A stretch of DNA of 64,000 nt from Sipunculus nudus. Its lineage: Eukaryota; Annelida; Sipuncula; Golfingiida; Sipunculidae. The position numbers were made by a program, and so were the translations under genes. The DNA lies in assembly GCA_026874595.1 (NCBI GenBank), contig CM049320.1:18674988-18738987 (forward strand). The letters run 5' to 3'. This document shows, piece after piece, positions 48,431-59,417 of the stretch. Position 1 is the stretch's first letter. The number at the start of each line of letters is the position of its first letter. Under the pieces are notes generated by a model. That model did no database searches and was not told the DNA's origin. It saw nothing but the letters and a program-made list of their open reading frames with translations.

Positions 48431-49099
48431 GGTTACCGCTGACACTGTGTGACCAACTTCATCGATGATTCTGTGTTTTTCTCTTTATTATGTGTTTCGC
48501 TTCGTGTGGCTAGCTCAGGCTATACTTGTGTGTACTCTTCGTTTATACGTGTCGTATTGGGACCCGCAAATGAATGTCACTACACAGGCCGTGCGTAACC
48601 GGGAGTCAAGGGCCCTGACGACTGTCTGAACATTTGGCCTTTGTATCGCCACTCATTTCTGCATTTCTGTGTATTATGGACTTAGTTTGGTGAGTGTACA
48701 TTCTAATGTATTCAATGTTCAAATGACTTTGTGTATTTATACAAACATTATACTTTTTGTGAACTTGTTTGTGTACTTGTATTCACCATTATATGTAATT
48801 GTATGGCCACTTTTTGCTTTGAAAGCTGAAGGTAATGGTATTGTAATTTATAACTGTTTGTAAATTTTCCTCTAAGAATACCTTAGATATTTTGTATATT
48901 CGTGAATAACTATTAGTAAGAAGTGACTAACAGGGTGGTAGTCGGCACCATTATATGCACTCATTTGACTATTACCGCACATGATCGAGCCTTTTTTGTT
49001 CTATTCATCCCATTCATTAGAGCCAGTGATGTTTTATTTTGTTTACGGCTTGTCACTCTTCCGTTCACAGAATTCTCATTTGTACATTTATCAGTCAAG
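48431..49099 (+). other. Retrotransposon leader (5' UTR), right of E2
   Basis: With 44131-44336 this gives an untranslated leader of about 0.9 kb. The open frame that contains gag extends upstream to 48923, but the first 59 codons look unlike Gag (hydrophobic and cysteine-containing), so the leader probably runs to the ATG at 49100. Confidence 0.5.
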
Positions 49100-50317
49100 A
49101 TGGTAGATACTACTTGTGCAGGGGCGTTTAGCAGGTTTTTACCTGGGGTTTCTGAGGAATTGATACTGAGTCATTTCAATATCATTAGTCCGGTTAAACG
49201 TATTTTGCTGGTGCGAGAAAGCCATTCAGGTGCTTGCACGGGAAGGGGTTACATTTTCTATGAAAATCAGGAAATTGCTGAAAAAGCTTGTACAAGTTTG
49301 AATGGGAATAAGATAGAAGGCATGGCATCTGAAATTTGTGTGGAGTCTGTGACGTCTTCACAGGTTTCTGATATTTATATGTTGTTTGACTGTGACAAAA
49401 CTCATCTCCCGTCTCTAAAAGACAGGGATGCTAAGTTTGTTGAAACTTTGGCATGTAAACTTTCTATCCTATCTGGATCAGAGAAAAGTGAGCTTATCAG
49501 TAAACTACAGGGCAAAGGACAAGGTGTCCAAACAGGTGTACAATATACTATTACTGCTCCCAAATTGCCATCTTTTTCTGGCCATTCTGATAAGACTGGA
49601 ATTGGGTACCAACAATGGCGGTCCCAGTTACAAGCCCTTATTATTACATGTTCGGAGGCCCAAGTCACAAGTGCAAGCCATCAGTCAGTAAAGGGTACGG
49701 CTGGGGATGTGTTACTGTCCAGGCCAGCGAGATCTAGTCCTAGAGATGTGATGGAAAAGTTTGACAAATATTTTGGTAATGTTTTACCAACACAGGTATT
49801 AGTCCAACAATTCCACATGAGTACTCAGAGAGCAAAAGAGGATATTGTAAGCTGGAGTTGTAAACTCCACAAAAAATTAGATCTGATAAATCAAAGAAAC
49901 CCTATGTCTAAATATGATTATGACCAACAACTTAGGGCCAGATTTTGGAATGGTTTATATTCCAAATTTATCAAAGAAGCATTGCGTCACCGCTACGATT
50001 ATGGAGAGGAAGTTGATGAACTTTTCGCTGCAGCGCGTGCTTTGGAGCTGGAGACCAACCAGAAATCACAGGTATGTGATCGAAAGTTTGCTTCTTCATC
50101 CCAAATATCTTCTGACCAGGCAAAATCCCCTGTTTTAGATGATATTTGTAGTAGATTGTATAGGATGGAAAACAGGCTAAACAAGTTAGAAAAATCTCAG
50201 TCACCCCAACCTTTAAAGCCTAAAACTAACCAAGCACACACCAGTAACATGACTGAGGCACAACTTTGTACCCGTTGTCGGCGCAATAACCACACTGTGG
50301 AAACATGCCACGCTTAA
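49100..50317 (+). CDS. Gag-like protein with RRM-like N-terminus and CCHC zinc knuckle
   Basis: The open frame is uninterrupted from 48923. I chose the ATG at 49100 because recognisable Gag sequence starts there, giving 405 codons. Residues ~10-75 (from 49100) resemble an RRM: a hydrophobic strand with ILLV, an RNP1-like GRGYIFYE (about 49239-49262), then AEKACTSLNG. A Gag-capsid-type region follows, with LPSFSG, YQQWRSQL and a helix-rich part to AARALELE. The C-terminus has a CX2CX4HX4C knuckle at about 50268-50309. The RRM-plus-capsid order recalls the PNMA family, known to derive from Ty3/gypsy Gag; that link is inference. Gag would form the RNA-packaging particle. Its end overlaps no pol frame. 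Confidence 0.75.
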   Translation: MVDTTCAGAFSRFLPGVSEELILSHFNIISPVKRILLVRESHSGACTGRGYIFYENQEIAEKACTSLNGNKIEGMASEICVESVTSSQVSDIYMLFDCDKTHLPSLKDRDAKFVETLACKLSILSGSEKSELISKLQGKGQGVQTGVQYTITAPKLPSFSGHSDKTGIGYQQWRSQLQALIITCSEAQVTSASHQSVKGTAGDVLLSRPARSSPRDVMEKFDKYFGNVLPTQVLVQQFHMSTQRAKEDIVSWSCKLHKKLDLINQRNPMSKYDYDQQLRARFWNGLYSKFIKEALRHRYDYGEEVDELFAAARALELETNQKSQVCDRKFASSSQISSDQAKSPVLDDICSRLYRMENRLNKLEKSQSPQPLKPKTNQAHTSNMTEAQLCTRCRRNNHTVETCHA

Positions 50318-50363
50318 AAGACAAGTTTGGTAGATTGCTAAAAAACTAGATAGTGCCCATGTT

Positions 50364-50852
50364 TTGACGGGGGCGAATATGGGTGAAGTACATGATGTCC
50401 CCACTGCCACAAATTCAACTAGTATGCATGTACCTTTAGTAGGTGAAACTCAAGTAGTTAATATGAAGGCGGACAATGTACCTTGTCAAGGTCTCTTAGA
50501 CACAGGGTCACAGGTTTGCACAGTGGCTAAATGGTTTGTGAATAAGCACTTAGACTTGGCTGATCTCACTACGGTGGATGAACTATTAGATCTGCGACAA
50601 GTTGGTGGTCAACAAATAGATTACTGTGGAATAATACCAGTTGATATATCCTTCCCACAGCTAAATAATTATGCATGTTCATTACCATTTTTGGTTATGA
50701 AGGACACCTCTTTGAACAAGACTGTCCCCTGCCTGATCGGTACTAATGCTCTAAAAGCATGTTTAGAATACATGAAACGTAATACTGGTTGTAATTTCAT
50801 ACAGAAGTTGTCTGTTTCTGACCCTTGGAAACGAAAAGCAAGAAGTCCTTAG
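50364..50852 (+). pseudogene. Retropepsin-type aspartic protease fragment
   Basis: The LLDTGSQ active-site motif is at about 50487-50507 (Asp codon at 50499) in a frame of 162 codons. A later hydrophobic stretch with CLIGTNAL fits the ILG/IGT region near the protease C-terminus. In the polyprotein it would cut Gag-Pol. The frame continues past the protease and ends in a stop at 50852, and homologous sequence carries on in another frame from about 50825. Confidence 0.75.
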
Positions 50853-51334
50853 ATGTTGATAGTCGTGTGTTATCCACTCAGCCAATCACAGTGCTCCCAT
50901 TCAGCGATGCTTCTATTCATGGTATGACGAGAGCAAGTGCTTATGAAAAATGTGTGATTATCACGGATGCTGATGTTTTTCACAGGTTACCATCTGGACT
51001 TGTTGTTCTCCCTACGGTACAGGAAGCTGATTTTTCAGTCGGAACCTAACACAGAATACCCGTGCAGGTGAGAAATCTTTCCTCTTGTCCGGTAACAATC
51101 CCTGCTAAGGCAATGATATGTAGTATTCAAGAAGCTAGCATAGTAACTCCAAGTAATGGAACGAAATTCTCATCTGATGAGGAATTTCTAACTATGTTTA
51201 CCTTTGATACTGATTTAACACCAGAATCAATCAGAAAAACTACACCAGTTGTTACTGAAGTGGAAAAATATTTTTTTCCTCAAGTGACACCGATATCGGA
51301 CGCACTAGTACAGAAAAACACCACATTGTGTTAA
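50825..51334 (+). pseudogene. Protease-RT linker region, two blocks in one frame
   Basis: Two open blocks (50825-51049 and 51062-51334) in the same frame are separated by a TAA at 51047-51049. They link the protease to the RT start. There is no catalytic motif. A further frameshift at about 51310 leads to the RT frame. Confidence 0.6.
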
Positions 51335-51933
51335 ATGACGCCCAACCTTCTAGAGAGAGATATAGACGCATTCCACCTCAGTTATATCACGAAGTGAGAG
51401 AACATCTAAAACTCATATTAGAAGCAAAAGTGATAACAGAAAGCAAAACTCCATATTGTTCAGCTGCTGTTCTGGTCCGAAAAAAAGATGGTTCTCTTAG
51501 GTTCTGTGTCGACTATAGGATTTTAAACAGTAAAACAGTAAGGGTTGCCCATTCCCTCCCTAGAATAGATGATACTTTTTTTATTCTCGGGGCTAAGTAC
51601 TTTTCATCATTAGACCTGAAGTCAGGCTACTGGCAAGTAGAACTTGCAGATGAGGATAAATGCAAAACTGCTTTCACACAGGGTCCCCTTGGCTTCTATC
51701 AGTTTGAAACGATGCCGTTCGGCTTGATTAACGCACCTGCCGTATTCCAAAGAATTATGCAGAATGCGATGGGCGATATTCACCTTAGAGAATGCCTTCT
51801 GTATTTAGACGACATCATAGTCTTTCCTAGCAGTTTTAATGAACACTTGGTTAGACTAGACAATGTGTTTCAGCGGCTGGCTGATGCCGGTTTGAAATTA
51901 AAACCATCAATATGTCAGTTTCTCCAAGAGTAA
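51328..51933 (+). pseudogene. Reverse transcriptase (fingers/palm), YLDD present
   Basis: RT motifs appear in order: LVRKKDGSLRFCVDYR, LDLKSGYWQVEL, FCQ-equivalent FETMPFGLINAPAVFQ, and YLDDIIVF with the catalytic Asp pair (codons at 51808-51813). This is typical of Ty3/gypsy RT. It copies the element RNA to DNA. A TAA stop at 51931-51933 falls just after FLQ-Glu, and the next homologous residues continue in frame for about 20 codons before another frameshift. The catalytic residues are intact in this piece, but the full enzyme is not. Confidence 0.85.
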
Positions 51934-52208
51934 GTGAAATATTTGGATCATATCGTATCAAAATATGGTATCCATACAGACCCAGATAAAATAGTGCATT
52001 GCAACAATGGCCAACTCCATCTAGTGTTCATGATATCCGTCGCTTCCTAGGGTTTGCTAGTTTTTATCGGAGGCTCGTACCCAGATTTGCTAAAATAGCA
52101 AAACCCTTGCATAATCTACTCAAAGGAAGCCATGAGCCAAGAAAATCTGGTAAGTATAGCCGTAAGACCTCCCCTAAACCGGTTGCTCCAACATCAAAAT
52201 GCCTTTGA
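51934..52208 (+). pseudogene. RT thumb/connection fragment
   Basis: The frame of the RT continues to about 51993 with YLDHIVS and DPDK motifs. A shift then leads to a block at 51999-52208 with the characteristic RRFLGFASFYRR sequence of Ty3/gypsy RT. Another shift at about 52130-52160 leads to RNase H. Confidence 0.75.
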
Positions 52209-52917
52209 TCACTTGATAAAGCTTTTGACATCCACTCCAGTCCTGGCTTTTGCCGACTTTTCACTCCCATTCATTGTGCACACGGATGCCAGTTTTGATG
52301 GCATATCCGGAATACTTTATCAAGAGCAAAATGGTCAAAAGAAACCAATTGCATTTGCAAGTCGAAGCCTAGCTCCATCTAAAAGTCGCTACCCTATCCA
52401 TAAACTTGAAATCTTGGCCCTGAAGTGGTGTGTCACGGATAAATTCAAAGAATATATGTATGGTTCTAAATTCACCGTGTACACGGACAATAATCCACTT
52501 ACCTATATACTGTCATCTGCCAAACTGGATGCTACAGGACAAACATGGGTCTCAGAATTATCGAATTACGACTTTAACATCAAATACCAGTCAGGGAAAC
52601 ATAATACTGATGCTGATATTCTGTCCAGAATTCCTAGGATCCACAAGGATCAGACGAATAGCCATACTATATCTGACGATGTTATACAGGCTCTTTGCAA
52701 TTCTGTTGAAATTTGTTCACCAATAATCTGCAGTCTCTCTTGTAATATCTCTGCATGTGATGCATCAGGTGGACCAGATAAATCCCTGAAAGATAGTATT
52801 ATAGATGTTGGTAAGGAACAGCTTTCGGATCCCATATTAATGCCTTTTGTACTCCATTTCAGAAACGGCAGGAGAATACATAACTCTATATATAATATAT
52901 TCGTAAGCGGAATGTAG
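52132..52917 (+). pseudogene. RNase H domain fragment
   Basis: A 261-codon frame. HTDAS (Asp codon at 52285), KLEILAL (Glu codon at 52408) and YTDNNP (Asp codon at 52486) give the three acidic positions of RNase H. The motif HNTDADILSR marks the end of the domain. It degrades the RNA strand of the hybrid. The frame ends in a stop at 52917, before the zinc-binding region. Confidence 0.8.
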
Positions 52918-53156
52918 ACGGTAAGACACAATACCAACTTCTAATCCCTGAAAGTTTACGTCAGACTGCCCTATCAGGCATCTATGATGACGTAGGTCAT
53001 TTAAGTAGAAACAAAACTATACAACTAGCGCTTTCCAGATTTTACTGGCCGCGTATGACTAAGGACATAGAGACCTACATAAAGCAATGTCCTCCTTGTA
53101 TACGACGGAAAACCGTAGCTAGTAGGGCTCCCTTGGTTCCCATTACATCCTCTTAA
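52918..53156 (+). pseudogene. Integrase zinc-binding (HHCC) region, one His replaced by Tyr
   Basis: The conceptual frame contains YDDVGHLSRNKT, then FYWPRM and CPPCIRRK. Relatives have His-Asp-Asp-x-Gly-His here. In this copy the first His position is Tyr (TAT at 52983-52985). The second His and both Cys are present. A TAA stop lies just before 53160. Confidence 0.7.
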
Positions 53157-53159
53157 CCA

Positions 53160-53774
53160 ATGGAGCTGCTCTGCATTGACTACCTTAGCTTAGAACCTTC
53201 TAAAGGCGGTATTGAGAACATTCTAGTAATGACTGATAACTTTACAAGTTATGCAGTCGCTGTTCCGTGTCGTAATACAACGGCCAAGACTACAGCCAAA
53301 ATTCTGTATGACAGCTTCATAAATTACTATGGCTTTCCTCTCAGACTGCATAGCGACCAAGGCCGTCAGTTTGAGTCTAAGGTTATTAAAGAACTCTGTC
53401 GCCTAGTTGACATACAGAAATCTAGATGTACTCCATATCACCCAATGAGAAACGGTCAGACAGAAAGGTTCAACCGTAGTTTGATAAGCATGTTAGGAAC
53501 CTTAGAAGAAGAAAAGAAAAAGAACTGGAAAGACTACGTGAGCTCTTTAACTCATGCTTATAACTGTACTACAGATGAGGCTACAGGTTACTCTCCGTTT
53601 TTTCTAATGTTTGGAAGACATTCACGTCTTCCAGTGGACCTCATTCTTAGTACACCTGATGACGTCAGTTTTCCAAAGTATGACACTTCCGTGTCTGAAT
53701 CGAAAAACAAACTAGCATTAGCCTATGATATTGCCCAAAAGGTATCTACGAAGTCAAGACAGCACCACAAATAA
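53160..53774 (+). pseudogene. Integrase catalytic core (D,D35E) fragment
   Basis: A 204-codon frame. The catalytic triad is visible: Asp in CIDYL (codon 53178), Asp in HSDQG (codon 53355) and Glu in GQTERFN (codon 53463), with exactly 35 residues between the last two. YSPFFLMFGR near the end is typical of the Ty3/gypsy core. It would insert the DNA copy. The frame ends in a stop at 53774, and homologous tail sequence continues in that frame and then others. Confidence 0.85.
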
Positions 53775-54427
53775 TTGTTTGACCGATGAGCTCATAATGC
53801 CGTTGTTAATATAGGCGATTATGTGTTAGTACGCAAAGTTGGTCTGATAGGAAAACAAAAACTGGCTGACAAATGGGGAAGGAGGTGTACGAAGTGTTAG
53901 AGCAGCCTAACAATGATATTCCTGTTCATGTAGTCTCGCCTTTGAATGACCATAAACGTTAACGTACACTTCATCGTAACTTGCTGTTGCCATTTAGCTC
54001 AATCTCTGTCAGTTCCAGTGCAAAAGATCCTGGTTCCGTTGCTCGGACATATCGCATTTTATCCAATTCTAGTGAATCTGATGAATCAGGTTCAGATGAC
54101 CAAAACGATTTGATTATAACTGTCAGACCAGTAGATCAGAATATACCTGACGAAAGTGCGGATTTACATTTAGAACTAGAATTGTCCGATATTGATTCTG
54201 ATCATGCTTCTGTATCAAGTTGTCGTACAACTGGTGAACAGTCAGACGTTAATTGTCTAGACGTTGACACGTCCAGACATAGTTGTATTCCTTCCATTGC
54301 ATCTGATCATGATGCGTCTACTGACTCTCAACCTTTACCTGTTGACTCGACTGCCCCATCTCCTGCGCCGCTGCGTAAGTCAACCAGAGAAAGGCGACCT
54401 CCTGATCGGTTCAGCCCTAATGATTAA
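53775..54427 (+). pseudogene. Integrase C-terminal/tail region
   Basis: After the stop at 53774 a GDYVLVRK-type block, as found in integrase C-terminal domains, is readable to about 53870. A further frame (53981-54427) is Ser/Asp-rich and ends in a basic RRPPDRF motif typical of the Pol C-terminus. No chromodomain signature is seen. Confidence 0.6.
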
Positions 54428-54877
54428 ATGAATGACCCACTGTAAACTGTTTGTGTTCCATATCATTATATCATTATACCAATTATATTATAGTCTCTTT
54501 CAGTAGCCGCCATAACTACAAACATGTTATATGCTTGTCCGTGCCACCGGTCGTGGCCACGATGGTCTCGGCGTACAAATGTCTGCACATGTATATGCAC
54601 CATAATTTCACGAAAATGCGACAATAAATGATTTGCCCATTATGTGTTTTTATTATTCTATAGTTGCTGGAGCTTGTGTTCCGTTTTCACGCTGTATCGA
54701 TGGGTATATATCGATTTTTAAGTTATTGCTAGTGTGTCGGGACGCAACTTTTCTCAGCTGGGGGTGGTGGCTGAGCTGGGAGAAATTTTCTCGATTTTTT
54801 TTGTCGGAGCTCAGTAAATTTTCTCCATATGTTAGAGGTAAATTTCGGGTCGCCATTTCATTAAGCTGAGGGAATGG
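54428..54877 (+). other. 3' untranslated region and polypurine-like tract of the retrotransposon
   Basis: There is no gene after the pol tail and no envelope-like frame. The purine-rich GAGGGAATGG (54868-54877) sits directly before the 3' LTR and is the likely plus-strand primer. It is shorter than many polypurine tracts. Confidence 0.6.
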
Positions 54878-55552
54878 TGTAACGGATGTGAAACAACCTG
54901 ATGTCTGTGATATAAATTCTGTTTCAGGTTTCAATTGCTTTGTTTGCTGGTCTCGCTCTTCGCTTTGTGGTTTCTAGCCATTGTTTCTTATCGCCTGGTC
55001 TGCTTGGATTGTTTCTATTGTTGTTTTCAATGGTTTTCTCATTTCTCATGACGAAACCAGTTTTCTCACGTGTCTGTGTTAAGGTCGGTGGGTCAAGAGA
55101 GTCGGAGCTTCGGTTTCCAGTGATACATGGAACTGAACGTATCTCGTTTCTCTCTTGACAGGTAAGAGCACTTCAGTTTTATTAAGTATTAACACTAAAC
55201 CATTGATGTATTCACGTTCCTTGAATGTTTAAAAGACACGAGTATTGCAAAAAATATCATGCAGTATTAATTATATATCGCAGCTTAAATATTATGCAGT
55301 ATTCATTTTATATTCATTTTACGCTGGTTAAAAGTAATTAGTCTCATAACGGTATTTCATAATTGCAAGCATGGCGAAAGCTTCAGTTTCCAGTGATACA
55401 TGGAACTGAACGTATCTCGTTTCTCTCTTGACAGTCTCTACTTCGCATGAGAGATGTTTGATTTGGTCTGAATAAAGATTTATATTAACCACGTGTTGGA
55501 GTTATTTCGTACACGTCTGGAGACGGACGACTTGGCTATGCCGGATACCCGT

Positions 55553-55556
<4 letters not shown>
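54878..55556 (+). repeat. 3' LTR (679 bp)
   Basis: Starts TGTAACGG and ends CCGTTACA, a perfect 8-bp inverted terminus. TATAAA lies at 54911-54916 and AATAAA at 55471-55476. The same 51-bp direct repeat and GT-AG segment are present as in the 5' LTR. Confidence 0.95.

Positions 55557-55593
<37 letters not shown>
55557..55593. repeat. (TA)n microsatellite, right flank of the retrotransposon
   Basis: This is the right half of the TA target tract that is also present at 43381-43432. Confidence 0.95.
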
Positions 55594-55596
<3 letters not shown>

Positions 55597-58265
55597 TAAA
55601 TGAATGAAACACCTCCATCACATTAGCCACTATTTTCCTTTAAACAAATAAACATCAATCTGGCTGTTGGAAAACCGGTTTCATGTGATGTATATTTAAT
55701 TACACATGTTGAAGGTATGTATCTCTATCGCATAGAGAAGGTATCTAAAGCAATTGAAACAACGATGTTCCTAACACCAAAAAAATATACCAGACTGAAA
55801 GCTGCAGATTCAAAGAAATAACTTAAGTAGTATTAGTTCATCAGGTAAAATATATAAAAAGAGTTTCCCTGAGTATTCGTATCTGTCTGGTGATTCTTTG
55901 CCGACTAAAATAGAATGTGGTATTAGATTTGGTTGTGTTCATTCTGATTTTCAGTCATTTTCCCCATTTCGTGTAATGACTCGGCATACGCTCAGGACAT
56001 TCCATGAAATGACTAAGCAGTTAAGTAATTTCACGTAATGACCAATGATAGCAGGTATCTGTGAGATGTTAAGGTATTTCATAAAAAGACTGATTTCACA
56101 CAAATAACATACTGTATGCTCCTTAGGGAAACTAATCACTGTTGAAATGAGGTTTGTTTTAAAAAATTACTTGCTTTTCCTCTGTTTCCTCACCGCATAT
56201 TGCAGTTGGTTCTCATGTATATATTCACAGTATATTCACATGTTAATTATTGCATTAAAACATATACAAATGCAAGAATCATTCAAGGCTATGTGTAAAA
56301 AATGGAATTAAAATCTTGTCAGTGGAAGCAGTAAGGTTTATAATACTTACATAACAGCCATTAATTTTTCTGAGATTTACTTCGAATTTAATATCAAAAA
56401 GGCCATGTAGCTTCTGTCAAAATTATTCCAAGCACAGTCATCTCTCACATGTTTATGTAAGATGAAAGATTAAAAAATTTCAGTCCGAAATTTCTTTCTA
56501 GAACCGTTTTATGAAGCACGCACAGTGAGGATAAGGCAGCATCAGCCTCGTGCAGTGTCTGGTGCTGGATCACTTGGGGTGCAGAGACGCTATGTATATA
56601 TATATATATAGTTAGTTATGTGTGTGTATGTGGTTTTATAACACTTGAAAAATCTTTAGGAATAATTTCACAGGAAAGAAATTTAGAAAGGGATTCTTCC
56701 TACAACAGTTGCATTTCATACACATTTCTAATAACTTTTGTTTAAATATTTTTTCTCTTACCACTGTGTTAAAATAAATAAAAAGGATTTTTAAGCCAAA
56801 TGTTAATTCTTTCAATTATTTGTCAATAAATCTCACGGTTAGTATGCATTTAACAATAAAACCATCTTAAAATACACCACATACCTACTCGTTTTTTTTT
56901 GTTTTCATTTTTTATCTTCCATTTTCCCTTTTTTGGCAAACTAACAAATGAGTATATGTTTACAATAAATAATCTCTTCTTTATTACATAAATTGGAAAA
57001 ATTATACACCAACATATATACCTTTGATATTTATGCAAAATTGGATGGTTTTTCTTGGTAGTTTATGAGAAATATCCCCATGAAGAGGGTGTTATCAACT
57101 GAAATATCCTCCAAGGAAAACGGACAAAATTACATGATTGGAATAATTCTGTCTTAATGGTTACCTGAAATGTTAATGCAAGTCAATGTTGTAAAATATG
57201 AATGTATTTTATGATCTGTTTATGGTCCTCTACCTTAAGTTAATCTTAACCATTTAACATTAATAAAAAGGTAATTTAATTGCTAAAATGTAAGGTTTGC
57301 AAGTTTCATGCTCAGAAGAAGGCGGAGATTATGTTCCTAGTTAAATATCATCTGGTTACCCTGGCATGCAGCATTAGTTACGTATCAATAAACAGTGTCA
57401 AGCTTATCAAGGAAACATGTAAGAGAAGGTTACTTTCAAGTCACAGTCCCAACTCTCAGGTGCCAATCAAGTCTAAGGTCCAATTGATATGACCGCATGG
57501 ACGAGTTAGCTCCGCCCACCCTGGAAACGGTTGCTAGGTCGGACATTAAACCAGGAAAGCGTGCTGTTTATCTACGTGAAACCGGCAATTCAGCCGTATA
57601 TCTCACCAGAACCCAAACAGTATTAGTTTTAACCAAGAACTCACCCTTAGCTTTACAGTGTAAATAAGGAGGCTACAAAGATTTTTTAAATATAAAATTG
57701 AGAAGTTTGATGATTTTGCGCCTTTTTCTGCTCGATACGGCCGGTGTCAGAGAACATATCAGCTGACCCCTCGCATCAGCAATGACACCTGAGTGGTTGG
57801 TTAAAATTGACAACTTGTTAAAGTCTAGAAGAACAAATCCGAAAAACAACAAAGTAACAATCAACACCTAGGGTGCAGTTTCAACAAAAAAATTAAAGAT
57901 GACAACGTAAAAAGTTTTGCTTCCATACAGGGTATAGCGGCAAATGGTGTCATGGGGGGGGGGGGGGCATTTTTTTATAAACGTTAAAATTATAGGAAGT
58001 ATTGCTAAGAATGTATTGCTTTAGCAGAGATTTTATAAATTTTTGAAAGTTGTGTTTGTCAAATTGAAAATTGAAATTAATAAAAATATTCAAACTAGTG
58101 TCAATACCGGTATTTAAACAATAAATTATTGAAGGACTAGTAAAATCACAGATGACGTGTGAACACCACAAGAAGAAATTTAAATGCGTGTATGATATAG
58201 ATATTATTTATGAAAGTTCTAAAACTTTTGTATTGTGTTAAGAGATGTGATGGGACAAGTGCATT

Positions 58266-58268
<3 letters not shown>
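55594..58268. other. No gene recognised
   Basis: AT-rich with open frames of at most 73 codons. A short TA run lies at 56592-56610, and a G homopolymer at about 57955-57967. The GC-richer patch 57490-57610 has no convincing exon. Confidence 0.35.

Positions 58269-58311
<43 letters not shown>
58269..58311. repeat. (TA)n microsatellite
   Basis: An uninterrupted TA tract. Confidence 0.95.
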
Positions 58312-58312
<1 letters not shown>

Positions 58313-58819
58313 CTAAAGTGTTACTTAAGGTCACACCTTAGGCCATATATTGCGAATTAAGGCAACAGCATACTTAGGGCAACAATTTTGCGTCGCCCTA
58401 ATTTTTAACGAACTAACATGCAATAACCAGCCGTCGAGTTACTCTGTCATTAAAACAGAAACAAGATGAAACACATTCTATTGATATATTTTGTTATTGG
58501 AAACAAAATATTAAGTCTGATAAGGCTTCAGCCTTAGCAATTCTTCTTTATGTATAATCTGCACTGTCCTATTTTGGGCATTATGGAGACAGTTTGGTTT
58601 TTCCAAATTTATACATGTTTCATAAGTATGTTAATGATGTTTTTAATAATGTCAATAAAAATGATGAAAGGATTAAAAAAGCGGTTACCTATGCAATTAT
58701 ATACATATCTAGAAGCAGTTTTTGCAAATAATCATTCATCGTCTCTCTGAGAATGTTTTAAAATAGATCTGTTGTCATAAGAATGGTTATCTCAAAATAA
58801 TTAATCCTGTGTATTCTGC

Positions 58820-59335
58820 CGTGCTAAGGCAAAAGGCAGTAAGTCCATGTTTGGGCAAAAATGAGTTAACGCTCAAATCTTCAATAGCAGTATGTTTGCT
58901 ATAAGATATATGTGTTTCTAAGTCCTAGCCCTCGGGAATCCCGAGATATGAGGGCAGTAACATCACCATATTTGCGTTTACACACCACAATACTGAAGTA
59001 AAAAGCAGTATCTTCACTTACTGCTTTTTTGCACAGGAAACATATGGAAATCCTAAGGTAATTAGCAGTAAGAACACTTACTGCTCTTCTTTAACTAAGG
59101 ATGAGCATATATTCCGTAAACTGATATCGAAGATACTGCTTTTTGTAGTTAGGTAAACAAATTACTTTCTGACAAACTAAGACGGATGAATCTTTCTCCG
59201 ACATGCAGATGAATTCTATGGCTCTGCAGAAAAGATGTTTAACAAATTAAACATAATAGATTGTGAAACTATATAGCAGGAAAACTTGACACTATGGTGA
59301 AATATGGACACGACAATATTATATATACATGTGTG

Positions 59336-59417
<82 letters not shown>

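Larger units (their letters stand above)
50340..54427 (+). pseudogene. Pol polyprotein, frameshifted and interrupted
   Basis: The domain order is protease, RT, RNase H, zinc-binding, integrase, tail. By position the best-matching frame (nt position mod 3) moves through 0, 2, 1, 0, 1, 0 and 2, with in-frame stops at 51047-51049, 51931-51933, 53772-53774 and elsewhere. No single Pol can be made. The domain pieces are listed separately. Confidence 0.9.
43433..55556 (+). mobile_element. Ty3/gypsy-type LTR retrotransposon, decayed, with nested E2
   Basis: The element is 12,124 bp overall, or about 8.0 kb without E2. Two 679-bp LTRs in the same orientation are bounded by TGTAACGG and CCGTTACA, with CCTTTACA in the 5' copy. 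The order is LTR, primer site, long leader (split by E2), gag, protease, RT, RNase H, zinc-binding and integrase core, C-terminal tail, polypurine-like tract, LTR. RT before RNase H before integrase is the Ty3/gypsy order. By eye the LTRs differ at about 30-35 positions (roughly 5%). Pol has multiple frameshifts and stops, so this copy is not autonomous. No envelope-like frame is seen. Confidence 0.9.

Noticed and set aside
48923-49099. Gag start at the first possible codon (48923)
   Set aside because: The 59 upstream codons are hydrophobic and unlike Gag. The ATG at 49100 precedes the recognisable domain.
54428-54877. Envelope gene (endogenous retrovirus)
   Set aside because: Only ~450 bp remain between the pol tail and the LTR, with no signal peptide or fusion-type frame.
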